Shown here piece by piece: positions 35,001-48,112 of a stretch of DNA of 64,000 nt. The stretch is from Gymnogyps californianus (lineage: Eukaryota; Chordata; Aves; Accipitriformes; Cathartidae). Each line of letters starts with the position of its first letter. The stretch's first letter is position 1. Made by a program: the position numbers and the translations under genes. The stretch lies in contig NC_059473.1 of NCBI RefSeq assembly GCF_018139145.2, positions 69,546,707 through 69,610,706 on the forward strand, in the 5' to 3' direction. The notes below the pieces were generated by a model that ran no database searches, was not told the origin of the DNA, and was given only the letters and a program-made list of their open reading frames with translations.

Positions 35001-38000
35001 AGGACCAGTGTTTCTTAGTTCAGATCTCTTCAAAATAAGAATCCCTTGATTCTTTCTCCTTCTTTCAAACTCAGTCATGCAGAATTGGACAAATTCACAA
35101 ATTCATTTTTATGATAATCAGTGAAAAATAATAGCATTTACAATATTGATTATTGCTTTTAAATTTAGAACAGTTACATTCCTATACCATAAAATCTGAA
35201 TAATAGCGTAACCTGCATTATGTACAGACAGGTGGTGTGATATAAACTGCTTACCTTTCAGAGGTCCTTTCTGATTATACCAGATTTAATCCCCCAATAT
35301 TTCACAAGTCTCCCTTCTCTCATCTTTTCAGATTCTTCTCTTATAGTCAGGATAGCTACATTCATTTTCTCAATCAAATCTCAGTTCTGCAATTGCTTTC
35401 ATAAAAATAAAATTGCTGTTCTCATTACTTTCATAGTTTAGATTTCTGAAAGTTTTTTTTATATAGATTACAATCTCTCTAAATCTTATATTTACCTCTT
35501 CTGGGATGCCTGAGGACTGGGATACTTCTCCCCTACCACTGTGCTTCAGATTAATCTTGTTGGCTATATAAATAATTTTTCTACAAGGAGCTATTCCTGA
35601 CCAAAACATACACTTAATGCAGAATATACCCAAAAACACAGAAGGAAGCTTGTGATTCGAGTTCCACAGAGGCATTTCCAAAGTCTCCAGGGAAATCAGT
35701 TTGATAAGTAAAGTGAGTACTTTTGACTGAAGTTTAGAGAAATAATTTCCCCTCTGAAATGATACAAAAAACTAAAAAATTATATTCACCAGCACACTTG
35801 GAACCCATATTCAATATCCTGAATGTCTATGATTTCAGATGCTGACTGTGAGGAATCTGGTAAACAGGATGAAACCCATAAGGTCTGATTTCGTTTTCTC
35901 TTTGACTTGTTATTTTAAACTTATATCATTATTATTTTGACAGCAAGAACTAGAAACAAATTGTTTTACTGAAGAGCATCAGACATAATTTTTTGATGCT
36001 ATTTCTATGATCTCAACAATGCTAAAGTGGCCTGCACAGTGCAAGTGATAGCTGTCATACTCCCATTGCCAAAAGCAAATCTGCTCTCAGTGATCATAAA
36101 ACTGGGAGAGTAGAATTGTCAGCAAAGCATCCTAATGTCATTTTAAAGCAGGGTTTTATTTTTATATATACTTACAACCCCCTAGAAAAAATATTGATAA
36201 CAGGGGAAAGAAGGAAATAACAGGTAAGGTAATTATGCTGCCATGGTTACTCTGAGAAGAGAAAGCTCACAGAAAATTTTAATACAATTCAAAAAAGATT
36301 AAACCAATACCATTCAACCAAGACACAGAATGTTTCTATAGATTTTTTTTACTAAAAATTTACAAAGTCAGATTATCACCTTGACTGTATCTGCCTAAAG
36401 TTGCGGATAACAGGAATGAATCAGAGTAAAGCTGTGGCCTGGTGGGAAATGTCCCTAGAGTAAGACAACAGGTATATCAATGTCTCCACTGCCTCCATAT
36501 AGGTTCATCCTTTAATAGAAACTTTTTCTAAACCCTGTGTAAGAGTGGTGCTGACATGGGAGCAGCATCTAAGAGACCCCATCATCTAGGTGAGGCTCCT
36601 GCCCCTGGGGTTGTCTGAATGATCTTGGGTATTACTGTATATCCGAGTGGGGAAGGCACAAGAACATTTTTGAAGCTGCCTCTTCTTTAGCTGTAGGGGG
36701 AAGACAGCATAGGTGAAGGGACAACACCAAACAACACACAAAGACAACCTACTCTTCAGGGCTAAGGCAAAGAGAATCAGAACTAAGGCTCTCTTTCTTA
36801 AAGGAGAAAACCAAAGAATAACTCTCTCCGCCTCCCCCTTTCTGCTTACATGGTGTTAGAGCTGCAAAATTATTTTGTTAGAGACAGACACAGGCAAGAC
36901 AGGTAGAGTCCCCTGGTTCTTTCAGTGATACTTCCAGTTTGAACACTTGTGAGTTTTTTGGTAATGGAATGATTCCATCAAGTCTCAGGGAAGTCTACAC
37001 TTTGGAGTTAGATTAAGGTACATTTACACAGATGATTCTAAAGAATCAAAATACATTAAAGGATCTCTGTGAAGAGACAGGTGCACCTGTCCACCCATTG
37101 TAAACCAAAAATAAAGGTATTTTAGGGTAAGTAGCTCCTTAAGTAACACAACTTTTGGCTCATGCATCATTTCCATAGATGAGATGCCTACATTACTCTT
37201 TGTTAAACTCAAGTAAGTTTCCTAGCAACCCAATCGTTATCTCTGTGGGGGATAAAAACACACCAGCATTATATAGAAGCTGAGAGTCTTTGACAGCATC
37301 ACGGTTTTTGACCACCAGAATTAATTACCAAACATGCTGTCATCAGTCCGAAGTCCTCTTCTTCAATAAGATAAGTATCAACAAAGTACTTCGCTTAATG
37401 CTAATGCATTTCATTTTCTGCTACATGATAAAATCAGATTCTGTGTATCCAGTATACTGTGCAAAGTGCAGAGCGTCCTAAACAAAAATCTTCAAATTAA
37501 CCTCTTGTTTTGCATGTCCAATGTCAAGGGTAGCAAACACCACATCATGAAGGAGACTTTTAAAGATTTATTTTAGGAGGTAATTAATGGCCTAAATAGA
37601 AAACCTTTCTAAAAAAACCCTCTTCCTCCTTTTCCCTGTGGGTTGTTTGTTTTGCTTAGCTTGCTTGTTTGTTTTTAAAGCAATTTGTTCAATTCTGCAG
37701 TGTTAGATAATAGCCAACAATGTCAACTAACTCAGGACTAATATCTAGCTCCAGGACTGGAGCAGTAAAGAATATAATTTGCAACTGAAATATTAGGATA
37801 ATTAATTTATGCTGCCCTGTGTGTATGGTTAAGCTATTAACAGATGAAAGAGATCTCAGAAAAACAAAAAGCAAACAAAAATGAACAAGTGAAAAAAGAT
37901 TCCCCATTATTATTTCAAATCCTGTGCTGAAATATCTCTGTGTTTCTATGGCAAGAGACCAACTCTTGAATAATCCTACATGGTGCCCTGTAGCCCGACA

Positions 38001-38286
38001 GTCCTCGAGTTTATGGAATGTATAAAAGAATGATATTAACATTTAGAGACCCTTTTCTTTTATAGTGGATTATTTGTGGTTCAGCAAGCATGTTCTTGAA
38101 TAAACCTAGATCTCCTCTTCTTCAAAATTTCACTAATAGTTCAAAATACCAGGATTTTGCAGTATTTGCTTTTCCTGCACATTAGAGATAGGTATGAACC
38201 AAGCTGAAAGAACATGTCACTGCAGCTTCCAGTAAAAATTTATATTAATTTCTTGGCAGTCCACTACTTTTTTCTTGTACATCTTT

Positions 38287-38323
38287 GAAAAAAAAAAAAA
38301 AGAAAAAAAAGAAAAAAAAAGAG
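38287..38323. repeat. A-rich low-complexity tract
   Basis: About 37 bases of A runs broken by single G residues. Confidence 0.95.
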
Positions 38324-39610
38324 AAGTATTTTTTTCAGAGATATATAGGGGACAGGAGAAACAATTAATTCAAAACACCCTTTCTTCAGAAGCTATACTA
38401 CTCCAGAAGGAAAAGGAAAAAAAATACACCCTAAACCCCCAAAAGAACAGGGATTATATTTGTAACCTGCTCTTTTTCTTAAGTTACTAGAACCTGTATT
38501 CCCTTTTCCAGGAGTAGCTCGGAAACTGGACAAGACTGTCATTTGAGAGGAATCCATGACAGCAGTTCCTGTGGTGTTTAACCCATCATTAATTCTCTTC
38601 CAACCAGAAGGAAGAAGCAATGCACCTTTACTAACTCCTGACCTTTTTAAAAGGTAAATCTCCTACCTGTTTGTATTTGAGTATCTGGGCTTGGCCATCT
38701 TTGAAGCCTTTTTATTTTTTTTTAGGTTGCCTCTATCACCTACAGTGATACAGTAAGTATTACTCACCCATAACACAGTCTATATTAGAGATGTTTATTT
38801 TCACCACAATGATTCCTATAATATGCAGGCAATATGATTATGAAACAAAACTGCAGACACCTCATACTACCTCATTCAGGTTATGGACTAATGTTATGGT
38901 AATTTATAGCTCCATTGCACATGGTTGTTTAAAAGAATTTAAAAGAAAGAAAGAAAAAGAACCAAGTACATATAACATTGGCATGTAGCTTGACGCAAAC
39001 TGGGAATACACTTTTTAACTAAATGACCTCATTAAATTTTAGGAGTCTGTTATTTCTTGTCTGATTATAATTCTAAATATAATACTATGGCTTCTGTGAC
39101 TCATGAATAGTACCTCAGGATAGATTTCTTTTTGATGTACACTGCATTAGTCATACTTATCTATGAACACAGATGATATATGGTGCCACCTCTACACCTA
39201 CTGCTGTATTCTAGAAGGAAAATATTAATATATTACTTGGTTCTGTAATTAACACTGGTACATAAACCAATGCAAGTCCAAAATAGCTTTTAGGATTCAG
39301 GATTGGATGATAAAAAAAACATTCTTCTCCTCAAAGTTGTTTCATTGATACTGTTAGAGATAATTTATTATGGTAATAACAATTCCTCTAGTTCTTGCAA
39401 GAAGTATGATGCAAAAGAAGAAAAATATGAAAGCTAATGGAGAGTCTTTTCTGCAAGACATGAAATTAGCAGCCATACAGAAAGTTAATAGTTCTTACAT
39501 GCTAAAAATCAAAAGACCTTCAGATATCAGCTTTCTCTGAAGAAACTAAAAATCACACCAAACTTATTGATTCCTGACCAGCTTGAAGATCTTGACCGGG
39601 TCTTGTCCAG

Positions 39611-39656
39611 TCCAAATTGGCAGGATTTGCAAGGATCTCCAAATTGGCAAGATTTG
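39611..39656. repeat. Two-unit direct repeat, period 27
   Basis: TCCAAATTGGCAGGATTTG at 39611-39629 is repeated as TCCAAATTGGCAAGATTTG at 39638-39656, with one difference in 19 bases. Confidence 0.95.
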
Positions 39657-39814
39657 AATGAGTATCTGTTAGCAGGCCAATTGTGAAAAGAGAACTTCCT
39701 TCTTAATGATGCAGGACCAAACTTAAAATGCAAATTGAGAAGAGGATGTCTGTAAAAAGGAGTGATAGGAAAAAAATATATCTTTCCTTTAAAGACTGAG
39801 CATTATTACCCTGA

Positions 39815-40600
39815 CCTCTTCATGGTTCAACAAAGTAAGCGTGAAGTCCTGCACCTGGGGAAGGATAACTCCAGGCACCAGTATATATGCTAGAGGATGA
39901 CCATCTGGAAGGCATCTTTACAGAAAAGGACGTGGGGATCATGGTGGACATCAAGTTGAATATGAGCCAGCAGTACACCTTTATGGCAAAGGTGGCTAAC
40001 GGTCTCCTGGGCTGCATTAGGAAAAGCACTGCCAGCAGGTCGAGGGAGGTGGTCCTTCCCCTCTACTCAGCACTCGTGAGGCCACACTTGGAGTGCTGGG
40101 TCCAGTTCTTGGCTCCCCTGTACAAGGCAAACATGCACATACTGGAGACAGTCCAGCGAAGGGCCACAAAAACGATTAAGGGACTGGAGCATCTCTCCTA
40201 TGAGGAGAGACTGAGAGCTGGGACTGTTTAGCCTAGAGAAGAGAAGGCGCAGGGGGATCTTATCAATGTATATAAATACCTGAAGGGAGGGTGCAAAGAG
40301 GACGGAGCCAGGCTCTTTTCAGTGGTGTTCAGTGACAGGACCAGAGGCAATGGGCACAAACTGAAACAGAGTTGTTCCGTCTGAACGTCAGGAAACACTT
40401 TTTCACTTCAAGGTTGACCAAACACTGGCACAGGTTGCCCAGAGAGGTTGTGGAGTCTCCATCCCTGGAGATATTTTAAAGCTGTCTAGACATGATCCTG
40501 GGCAACTGGCTGTAGGTGGACCTGCTTGAGTCGGGGGGGTGGACGAGATGACCTCCAGAGATCCCTTTCAACCTAAGTCACTCTGATTCTGCAATTCTGT
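39815..40600 (+). mobile_element. CR1 LINE, 5'-truncated 3' end (copy B)
   Basis: This is the better-preserved CR1 copy of the window, covering the same C-terminal RT and 3' UTR region as copy A. It runs from TTCATGGTTCAACAAAG through the ...GTGAGGCCACACTTGGAGTG... stretch. The 3' UTR shows CCCAGAGAGGTTGTGGAGTC and GATGACCTCCAGAGATCCCT before an ATTCTG-type terminus at about 40,600. Same strand as copy A. The 5' end is truncated and no target duplication was recognised. Compared with A it keeps the 19 bases encoding the VQRRATK-like block, but it has lost two bases at about 40215. It is a typical dead-on-arrival LINE copy with no promoter. Confidence 0.95.
39887..40231 (+). pseudogene. CR1 ORF2 C-terminal remnant, copy B
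   Basis: The open frame encodes the post-catalytic part of the CR1 reverse transcriptase: LNMSQQ, then LLGCIRKS, then [18 protein letters not shown], then [20 protein letters not shown]. Where copy A reads CTGAGAGAGCTGGG, copy B reads CTGAGAGCTGGG. This two-base loss shifts the frame into a TAG at 40229-40231. The CR1 codons continue in another frame to about 40.5 kb. The endonuclease and catalytic RT motifs are absent because of 5' truncation. No functional protein is expected. Confidence 0.9.
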
Positions 40601-42024
40601 TCCATGTCCTCTTACAGGGACGACATCCTGTACCATTTCCTCACCTCCTGAGAAGTGCATCCTATGAAGGGGCTGAAACAGAATTACGTTTTTTGAACAT
40701 TACCAATCCAGCAGGGTGTTTTAATAGGGAAATAAGGTTATAAAATGTCAGAGTAGGGGTAACACAGTCACTACTCCTTGTCTTTCTAATTCCACACTGC
40801 AAAAATAAGAGCATGCTGGATCTTCTAAAAAGAGAAGAGCAACTTCCCAGGATTCAAAGCTCCCCTCTCCTGCTTGTCTCATTGGTATTCTTGTGAGATA
40901 TTGGGCGGTTGGCTTTCTCTCACTAATCTTAGTGCTGTGACTGTTTCTAGGTCATCCAGCTTTGCAGGTAGAAGGATGTTTGGGACTTATAAGGGAATGG
41001 CAGCATTTTTGCATATGATTGGCAGCTGTCAGAGGTTTGGGTTTTTTTTTGGTTTGGAAGCTGAACTGACAAACTGAAAAAAAAATTGCAGATCAAAGTG
41101 AATACTATATTATGTGTAAAACAGAAAATAAAATGTTGCTGGAGATGAATGAAACATTTTAGTTCTCTAGGCTCCTTTTACACAATCTCAGAATATCCCT
41201 GTGATACGACCACAATGACCAGTATCAGAATACTTGCCAGGTTTTGGAATTTACCCTCTGTCCTCTGCTCAGGGAAACTTGGCACATGTTGCCCCACTTC
41301 CAGAGGACTGCCAGGGTTGTCATGCTACAGAGTCACTCTTGGTGCCTTTCTGCAGTTCACGCAGAAGAATTTTCTAGGAAGCAGGATAGCTTAACTAGCT
41401 GAAAATAGGAATAATGCACCTCAAAAACTTCATAGTTGTTGGCTCTCTACATGGGTGACTGGGCTTTCCTCTAGGAGATAAAAGACATAGTGTCAAATAT
41501 CTATAAATAAAGGAGAGGATGGAACCAGGGGCTGAGATTTTCTAAGCACTGTAACTAGGCTGCTAGGCAAAGCATTTCTTTCTTCTCAATTTTGTGATTC
41601 AAACTAAAGCATTTAAGATGAAAGTCATGAGTGATTTATGTCAAAATTTGTAAACACCTGTGTCTAGACTGATTTTGCTCACTAACACTCTTTCCTCACC
41701 TGACACAAAAGGTGTCATAAGGTGTTAAATACTGGCTGCAGAACACTTTGAGATACTGTACAAAAGCAACTCTTACAGCTATTACTGATTCAAAGAAGAG
41801 TGGTTTCTTAAAGCATCTTGATGGTGTGTTTGATCCAGTCAAGTTGCAGCACTGCTTTAAGCACCTCTGGGAAACTGTTTCTTATTGCATGCACTTTTAC
41901 TGTAAGAAAAATATGGTTATAAAGAAAAATATGCCTAAATCCTTCCTTTACTTGCTTCCATTCAGTCACTTCTGATTACTTCTCTTTGAACCACCCTACA
42001 TGATTCCTCTCTCATTTACCCTCT
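40601..42024. other. Unique sequence with a possible SINE tail
   Basis: No gene seen. The part at 41715-41760 is listed separately as a possible MIR 3' end. Confidence 0.5.
41700..41770 (+). mobile_element. Possible MIR/CORE-SINE 3' end
   Basis: GGTGTTAAATACTGGCTGCA followed by GAACACTTTGAGATACTGTA resembles the 'TAAAGCGCTTTGAGATCCT' tail of amniote MIR elements. The tRNA-like head is not recognisable upstream. Confidence 0.4.
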
Positions 42025-42175
42025 TAAAACACTTACAGATATTTAACACGTCATTCATGAATCATTATTTAGACAGGCACTCCATATTTAGCTCTTCTCT
42101 TTTTCCTCATAAATCAGTCCCTTCCAGACCCTCAATCATTTTTATTGCTCTTTCATAACTGCTGATAGTACTCAT
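42025..42175 (-). mobile_element. Ancient CR1 internal fragment
   Basis: Plus-strand text such as TTTAGCTCTTCTCTTTTTCC, CTCATAAATCAGTCCCTTCC, AGACCCTCAATCATTTTTAT and TGCTCTTTCATAACTG is the reverse complement of the CR1 stretch encoding the part after SYEER / LIKG. In younger avian copies this appears as CAGTCCTTCCAGACCCTTGATC-like text. The copy is diverged and without a frame. The element points left. Confidence 0.65.
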
Positions 42176-45100
42176 AAATGAAATGTCTGTAATGGCACTA
42201 AGCAAGAAAAAGGGAACAAGAGACCAAGCTTGGAGTTAATAAAATAAAAATAAAACATAACCTAACTCGGGCATCCTCTTTATTTTGGCAATCAAGTAGA
42301 CATAAACAATAGCACAACAAGGCTATTACCAAAGCTAAGGAATACCAAGGAATTACTAAAAGCTAAAGTGAGGCCCAGGCATACCTGCTGACATATTTAT
42401 AAGCCTTGTAGAGAGGGAAGTAGAAAAAACAGCTATTGTGAACATCTATTTCTGTTTTTCAAATCAATATTCTAGTATTCTGTGCATGAATGGTTGCTGC
42501 CATTCAAAACTTAAAACATCTCAAAGAAGGACTCTCATAAGTACAACATGTAAGAACAATATCTGTTGCCATAGAAAAACTTCCTGAGCCCATTTATCTT
42601 AACTCTGCTTGGAGATGGTTTCATGGGATCCTTTACAGTATTTAAGATATGTCAGGCTTCAGAAACAGTTATCATTTTAATCAAGATCAGTTCAAGTCTT
42701 AGCAGGGAAAGAATCACATATTTGACAGTCAGATATTTACAATTCTGCATCCTAATAGTTTTAGTTTAAAAGAAGGGCACCTCCTTTTCCCCTGTGAGGC
42801 TAATCAATGCTGGGACCCTGGAGTTTAAAGTTTAAAAGGTGAGATGTAAGTTTTAGTGAAACTATGTACAGGACTTTAAGCTTTCTCATGAAGAGGTAGC
42901 TTTTTAACAAAGACCGTTCTGAATGATTTGTCACAGAGAGGCAGAAAACTTCATGGAAGTTCAAATAGACTGCCTTTGGCCAGTGAGGCACAGCTGCTCT
43001 ATCTCTCTGTGTGTGGTGTGTGTGACAATACACACATGACAAATTTCTAAATGTATGGAAAACAGGAGGTGTGAAGATGAATCCAGCAACATCTATTTTT
43101 AGATTGTATTACTGTGCATTTGAAAAATAAAGAAAATTAGACAAGTAAAATTTATAAAAGTAATTGTTTTCTACAGGAAACTCAGGAAAAATGTTGAAAA
43201 TAATGATTCTCAATATATATTAATTTATAGCAGCTTAGTGCTCAATGGCTTTATAGCCTTTCTTATGGATCCTTTATCAAGCTCATCTTAAAATCTATTT
43301 TTCAATTGATTGTACCTTGACTGTTTTAGATTTGTTTTGCTGTTAAACAAAGTATAAGATGTTAGCCCTTAAGATTAATTTTAAACTAAAAAAATTATTT
43401 AATATATTAAAATCCTCTATTTTGGCACTGCAGGTATGTAAAAACATAGAACACACAAAGTTCTAAATGCAACACTGATTAAAAAAACCAAACCAGATAT
43501 AAATAAACCAACAAGAAACAACTGGCATTCCTATCTTAAAGAAATGGTCTTTGCTAGAGCCTGTATATCAAACCAGATCACTGCTTGTCAGCAGATGAAC
43601 ATTTAAACATATATGTTTTTTCAAGCAGTGGAACATCACATGAAGAAAAGAAAGATTAAAACACTGTAGAAAAATTATTTTCATAATAACAAAAGATCTA
43701 TTCACTTATATTTGGAAGATATAGGAGAACATTAGTGGTCATAGTTATTAGGCTACCAATTCGTAGAAGGGTTGCTTATTTTACAAAGAACTCATTCCTC
43801 CTATATGCACACACTCTCCTCTCTATCTCAATGATTCGGACAAAAGGAAAGAAAATGTCTAGAAGTCTTCCAGACTAAAATGTGCTTTTTATTTAGCTGA
43901 AAAATGGGCCCCAAATAAGGCATTGTGATGCAAAAGGAACATAAAACAGCCCTCAGCACTTCAACCAGACATCCTTCAAACTTTTAGCTGTCATCTGACC
44001 TAACAGAATACTTCGTTAGTTTGAAGACTCTTTAAACTTGTCTGATGAAACATTTATGACTGCAGTGCTTTAAGTTAAAATAGTAAAAGAAATGAGTCCA
44101 CAATCTAGAGTAAGTATTAAAAGCTGAAGTTTTAATCATTACCTCTGATTAAGAAACTCCATTCATCAATCATTCTCTTTCAAAGTCCATGAATAAAGAA
44201 GGCATACCTATACACTGTAATGAAATATAGGCATCTGATTAAGATAGTCCATATTGCTTAAAATAAATTATAGTCTTGGCATCTAGAAATCTTGCAGATG
44301 ATTGGTAGGAATCAGCTATACTGCAAACATAAGAAATACAGTGGATAAAAGTGTTTTGTGTCTGCACATCTTCTGAAGGGTTTTTGTAATGGAATCTCCC
44401 TGAAGAAAAACAGTTTCAGGTTAAGGAAAGTGCATCAATTTCCTAAGTACCACTGGTACAGTCTCATGTTGGGGAATGGAGGGCTGAGTGGGCTTCCTGT
44501 CAGCCCTGTGCATTTACTTGACTTCATATAGGTTACATTTATTCTCTGTATATTGTGTTTTACAAATGGCTATACCAAGATTAACAAATGGAGACCTGTA
44601 GATCTGATGATTTAATTCACATCACAGGCTATATTTTCTGAGATTTCTGAGAGATTGGTCTATCCTTAGATATCCTATCCTTGCTAGGAAAGAATAAGAA
44701 GAGAAGACATGCACAGTGAGGAGCAAGTGAAATGTGGAGATGAATACCTAATTGTGCAATGACGTTGACAAGAATATTTTGGCTGCTCTGATGTTGGGAT
44801 ACAGTTCAATGAACTGGTAAGAAAGGATAGAGGTCATGTCATGAAAAAGAGGAAGAGTATCTTCATCTTGAGAATATCACACCGCCTTGCAGCTTTTAAT
44901 GAAAACCAGTAGTGGTGGCCAGTGACAAAAGCCTACAGGTGAGTATAAACACTGGCTGTTGGTCAGAAGGCTAAAGTCATGGTGGTGGTTGTGGTGGTGG
45001 TGAGATTATATTATTCTTCACAGGCTTGGATAGTGAGGAATTCACTGATGGGTATCTGTACAGTGAGGTCAGAGGTACAGGAAACATGCAGGTGAACTGG

Positions 45101-45489
45101 AAATCCTATTATATGGTCAAACGTATGATAATTGAGAATCACCAGAACACTGACTGGAATGACTAATGTTAACAGCTATAGCTAACTCAGGAAAGACAGG
45201 TAGACAGAACTAGGGGAAGCATTGATTTGTATGCTAATTATGACTAACAGCTGTTTTGACATCCAGAGTTTAGCAAGATGCTTCTTTTTAAAATGGTTGG
45301 GCAATTTAAAGGAAGCAAAGAAAACAGATGTTACTTTTGCTGGAGGTCTCAGAACCATGAGGCCAATAGAAAGACGCTTTTTCTCACACAGCTGTAGAAG
45401 TAGCAAATACCATATTATGAAGCAAAAGAGCATTATCTTCTGTAAAACATGCGAGGCAGTCTTTTTCTCATCCCAGCACTGGCAATGAC
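42176..45489. other. Unique AT-rich sequence, no gene seen
   Basis: No exon or RNA gene recognised. A short GGT-rich microsatellite lies at 44981-45001. Overlapping 106- and 88-codon open frames on opposite strands at 45.18-45.50 kb are chance-like, and their right end meets old CR1 sequence. Confidence 0.5.
44981..45001 (+). repeat. (GGT)n microsatellite, imperfect
   Basis: About seven GGT/TGT units. Confidence 0.9.
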
Positions 45490-45885
45490 TTGACTGGAGC
45501 ATTTCAAACAGTTGTTCTGGGCACCAGTCCCCAAAAAATTTGTGGGCTGGGAGAGATGCCCATAGCAGAGCAGAGACGAAGAGCTGCAGTCATGAAAATT
45601 TGAGGAAACAGTTCAAGATTTTTGGCAGCATAAAGGCAAATCTGAGGGGGGACACGGTAACAATTGCTGCCAAGCAACTGGTCTTTTACCTCTATATGAG
45701 AATAGGACAAAAGCAGCAGGTTTAAGTAACAGAAGAAGATTTTCCTTCAATATCATAAAAACTGTTTTAGTTGTAAAGCTAAGCTATGCAGTCATGATTA
45801 GGAAGCTCCATTCAAATGACTGTAAAAACATTGGACATTTAAGACTAGGCTACACTAGTATCTGTCAGGAGTTTTACGTGTAAAA
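45490..45885 (+). mobile_element. Ancient CR1 3' fragment
   Basis: GACTGGAGCATTTCAAACAG then TTGTTCTGGGCACCAGTCCC correspond to the CR1 segment reading 'TGGAGTATTGTGTCCAGTTCTGGGCACC' in better copies, equivalent to the LECWVQF region of copies A and B. Further on, GAATAGGACAAAAGCAGCAG, a GATTTTCC...ATCATAAAAACTGTTTTAGT stretch and TATCTGTCAGGAG follow the order of the CR1 C-terminus and 3' UTR. Many indels and substitutions have destroyed the reading frame. It is older than copies A and B. Confidence 0.65.
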
Positions 45886-46287
45886 TTAATCTTGATTTTC
45901 TGGGTCTCTTCCAGTCCTGTTTGCTATGACAGTGTGTATAGTAGTAAATAAAAAAGATCAGGGCCTGCTCTCTGGCCCAGAGGACAGCTGAAACTATGTA
46001 GCTTGTACATACATTGCTAAACTTGCTTACTACATATTTCCTACCCTACAGCTGCATTTAAAAAGCCTCTTGACAGCCTTCTTTTCCAAATGGTGCTTGT
46101 CAATCGTCTAGGCAATGATTGGTTGGCACAGGACAAAAAATATGTCAGGGACCTGCCTAAACAATGCAAGGATATGGACTTGAGCCAGTGATCCAGTTCC
46201 TGCCTGAATCCTTTTAGGTCTAGTAATATAGAGGTAGCCTGCATACCAGGACCAGGACCAGGACCAGTTAGCTGTCTGGATAAATAA
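45886..46287. other. Unique spacer
   Basis: No gene. It ends in a three-unit CCAGGA hexamer repeat (46246-46267). Confidence 0.6.
46246..46267. repeat. (CCAGGA)3 hexamer repeat
   Basis: Three and two-thirds perfect units of a six-base repeat. Confidence 0.95.
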
Positions 46288-46640
46288 TATGTGAATGAAA
46301 TTCAATGCCAACTACTGCAAACTAAAGCACACAAGGAAAAAATAATCTCTAATTCTATAAATTCATCGATGGATTCTGAATTAGATATTACCAGTCAGGA
46401 AAGAGATTTTGGAATGATTACAGATCTGAAAATATCAATAACAGTAAAAAGACAAATAGAAAATTTGAATTATTTTCTAATAAACAAAGTAGGAAACTAA
46501 ACACAAGAGGACAAAATTGAAAACATAGTTATGCCACTGTACAAATACATAATGCATGGAAATCTCTAATACTGTGTACACACTTCAGGCCACTTAGACA
46601 CAAGGTTATGATACTATTCACAGTACACATAAAGTGACAA
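46288..46640 (+). mobile_element. Ancient CR1 internal (RT C-terminal) fragment
   Basis: The text starts AAATTCAATGCCAACTACTG (the FNANYCK-like start of this RT region in old CR1). It continues with AAGCACACAAGGAAAAAATA, a GAATTAGATATTACCAGTCA segment, GGAAAGAGATTTTGGAATGA (the 'ERDFGMI' counterpart of EKDVGIM in copy B), and TGTGTACACACTTCAGGCC-like text near 46570. A 69-codon frame survives at 46291-46500, so the copy is diverged but only partly frame-broken. It belongs to the old CR1 group shared with reptiles, not to the younger type of copies A and B. Confidence 0.7.
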
Positions 46641-47170
46641 GGATGGCTGGTAGTATGGAATAGCTTTCTACAGCTCAGAAAGTCTCTAATACACTAATTC
46701 ACAGAGGCAGGAAGAGATATCAGGAAAAGAACACCCTGCTCTTGCCCTCTTTCTTACATTTTTTTCTTTATTCAACTGATTAAGTTGAACTCTTTTAGTC
46801 ACTTCTTGCAAGCTCTCCAAACCTCTGATCATCCCAATAGCTTCCATTTACATCTGTTGCTTTTGAATATTTGGTTCTTCGATGCAAACACAGGGAATAT
46901 ACCCTATATTTTGTACAAAGATTCAGCCATTCCTTCTAAAATAGCTTCAATACCTCCCCATTTCTAGTGGAAATACCTTACCTGACATAACCCAGGGCTG
47001 CATCTGTCTTTTTTATGATCCCATTACATTCATCTTAATAGTCATTCCATGGTCAAATAATGAAAGCTACTGAATCAAGGAGAGCAGAAGATGCTTTATG
47101 ACTTTGAAAATCAAGCTATTTTCATTTAGGTACATGTTAAAGAGTCTAACAGTCAGCAATCAATTAAACA

Positions 47171-47182
47171 CCCCCCCCCCCC
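47171..47182. repeat. Poly-C tract, C12
   Basis: Twelve consecutive C residues between A-rich flanks. Confidence 0.95.
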
Positions 47183-48112
47183 AAACTCAAAACCACTGAA
47201 AACAAAGCAGAACAAATATGAAATGTGAATAACTGGGAAAAGAGGAAAACAATGATGGACAAAAAGCTTAAAGTATGTTTTTTCTTTTGTTTTCTTTATT
47301 CCTCCCATGACTAGTGATTCCATTCATTATATTAGTGTTCTAATGTAAAATATCACTAACATACTGATACACTTAAGTCCACATTCTGATTTTAATTAAA
47401 ATCAAATATATCTGGTGGTGTATTTTTTGCTTCAGAGGAATAATTGCACATTTATGCTGTTTTAAATGAGAACAGAATTTAGCTCACTACATTTTTTACA
47501 CACTTCACTGGTTAGATACTGAGAATGTCTTACTGGATTGGTCGGATTTTTTCCTCATAAGAAAGAGACATGATAATTTGTATTTGGCAGTTAAACACCT
47601 GGTCACTAAATATTTAAAATTCTGAAATGAAATGCCTCTCAATAAGCTATGGAGCAATAATATGCAAATACTTGCTTATAGTCAATTGGCATATAACAAG
47701 GTATGAACAATGTGTGTGCATTGTAATGAAGTGATGTAAATGACCTCAGAAGCTGGAAGACACTGCCAAAAGTTTGAATTGTATCCAAAATAAGAATGTC
47801 TGTTTTCCCTACAATCTGCTGAATGCAGAATGCATTAGTATCTCGGCACTGCACAGCTGTGTTTTTCTATCGAAGGAGGATAATGCCTGCTTTCAGATTT
47901 GGAAAAAAAAATTCCTTCCTAATTGAGTTGGGTACCTTTATCTGCATTCAAGCTGCTGCTTATTTATTTTTAAATAACTGAATTCTGGCAACATTTTATC
48001 CTGAATGAAACACACAGTTTAAAAGGAGTTAGACGTTCCATGTCAGCCTTCTGCTATGGAAACACAGTACCTAGTTAAGATGGATCTTGACCTTTTTTCT
48101 TTTTCCTCATGA

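Larger units (their letters stand above)
34245..39610. other. Mostly unique AT-rich sequence, no confirmed gene
   Basis: No gene can be supported. The segment 34.83-35.09 kb has an exon-like open stretch (listed separately), and 35.26-35.69 kb has exon-like pieces on the minus strand that fail on stop codons. The rest is AT-rich with chance open frames, including a 103-codon (35370-35681) and a 117-codon (37689-38042) minus-strand frame without recognisable domains. Confidence 0.45.
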
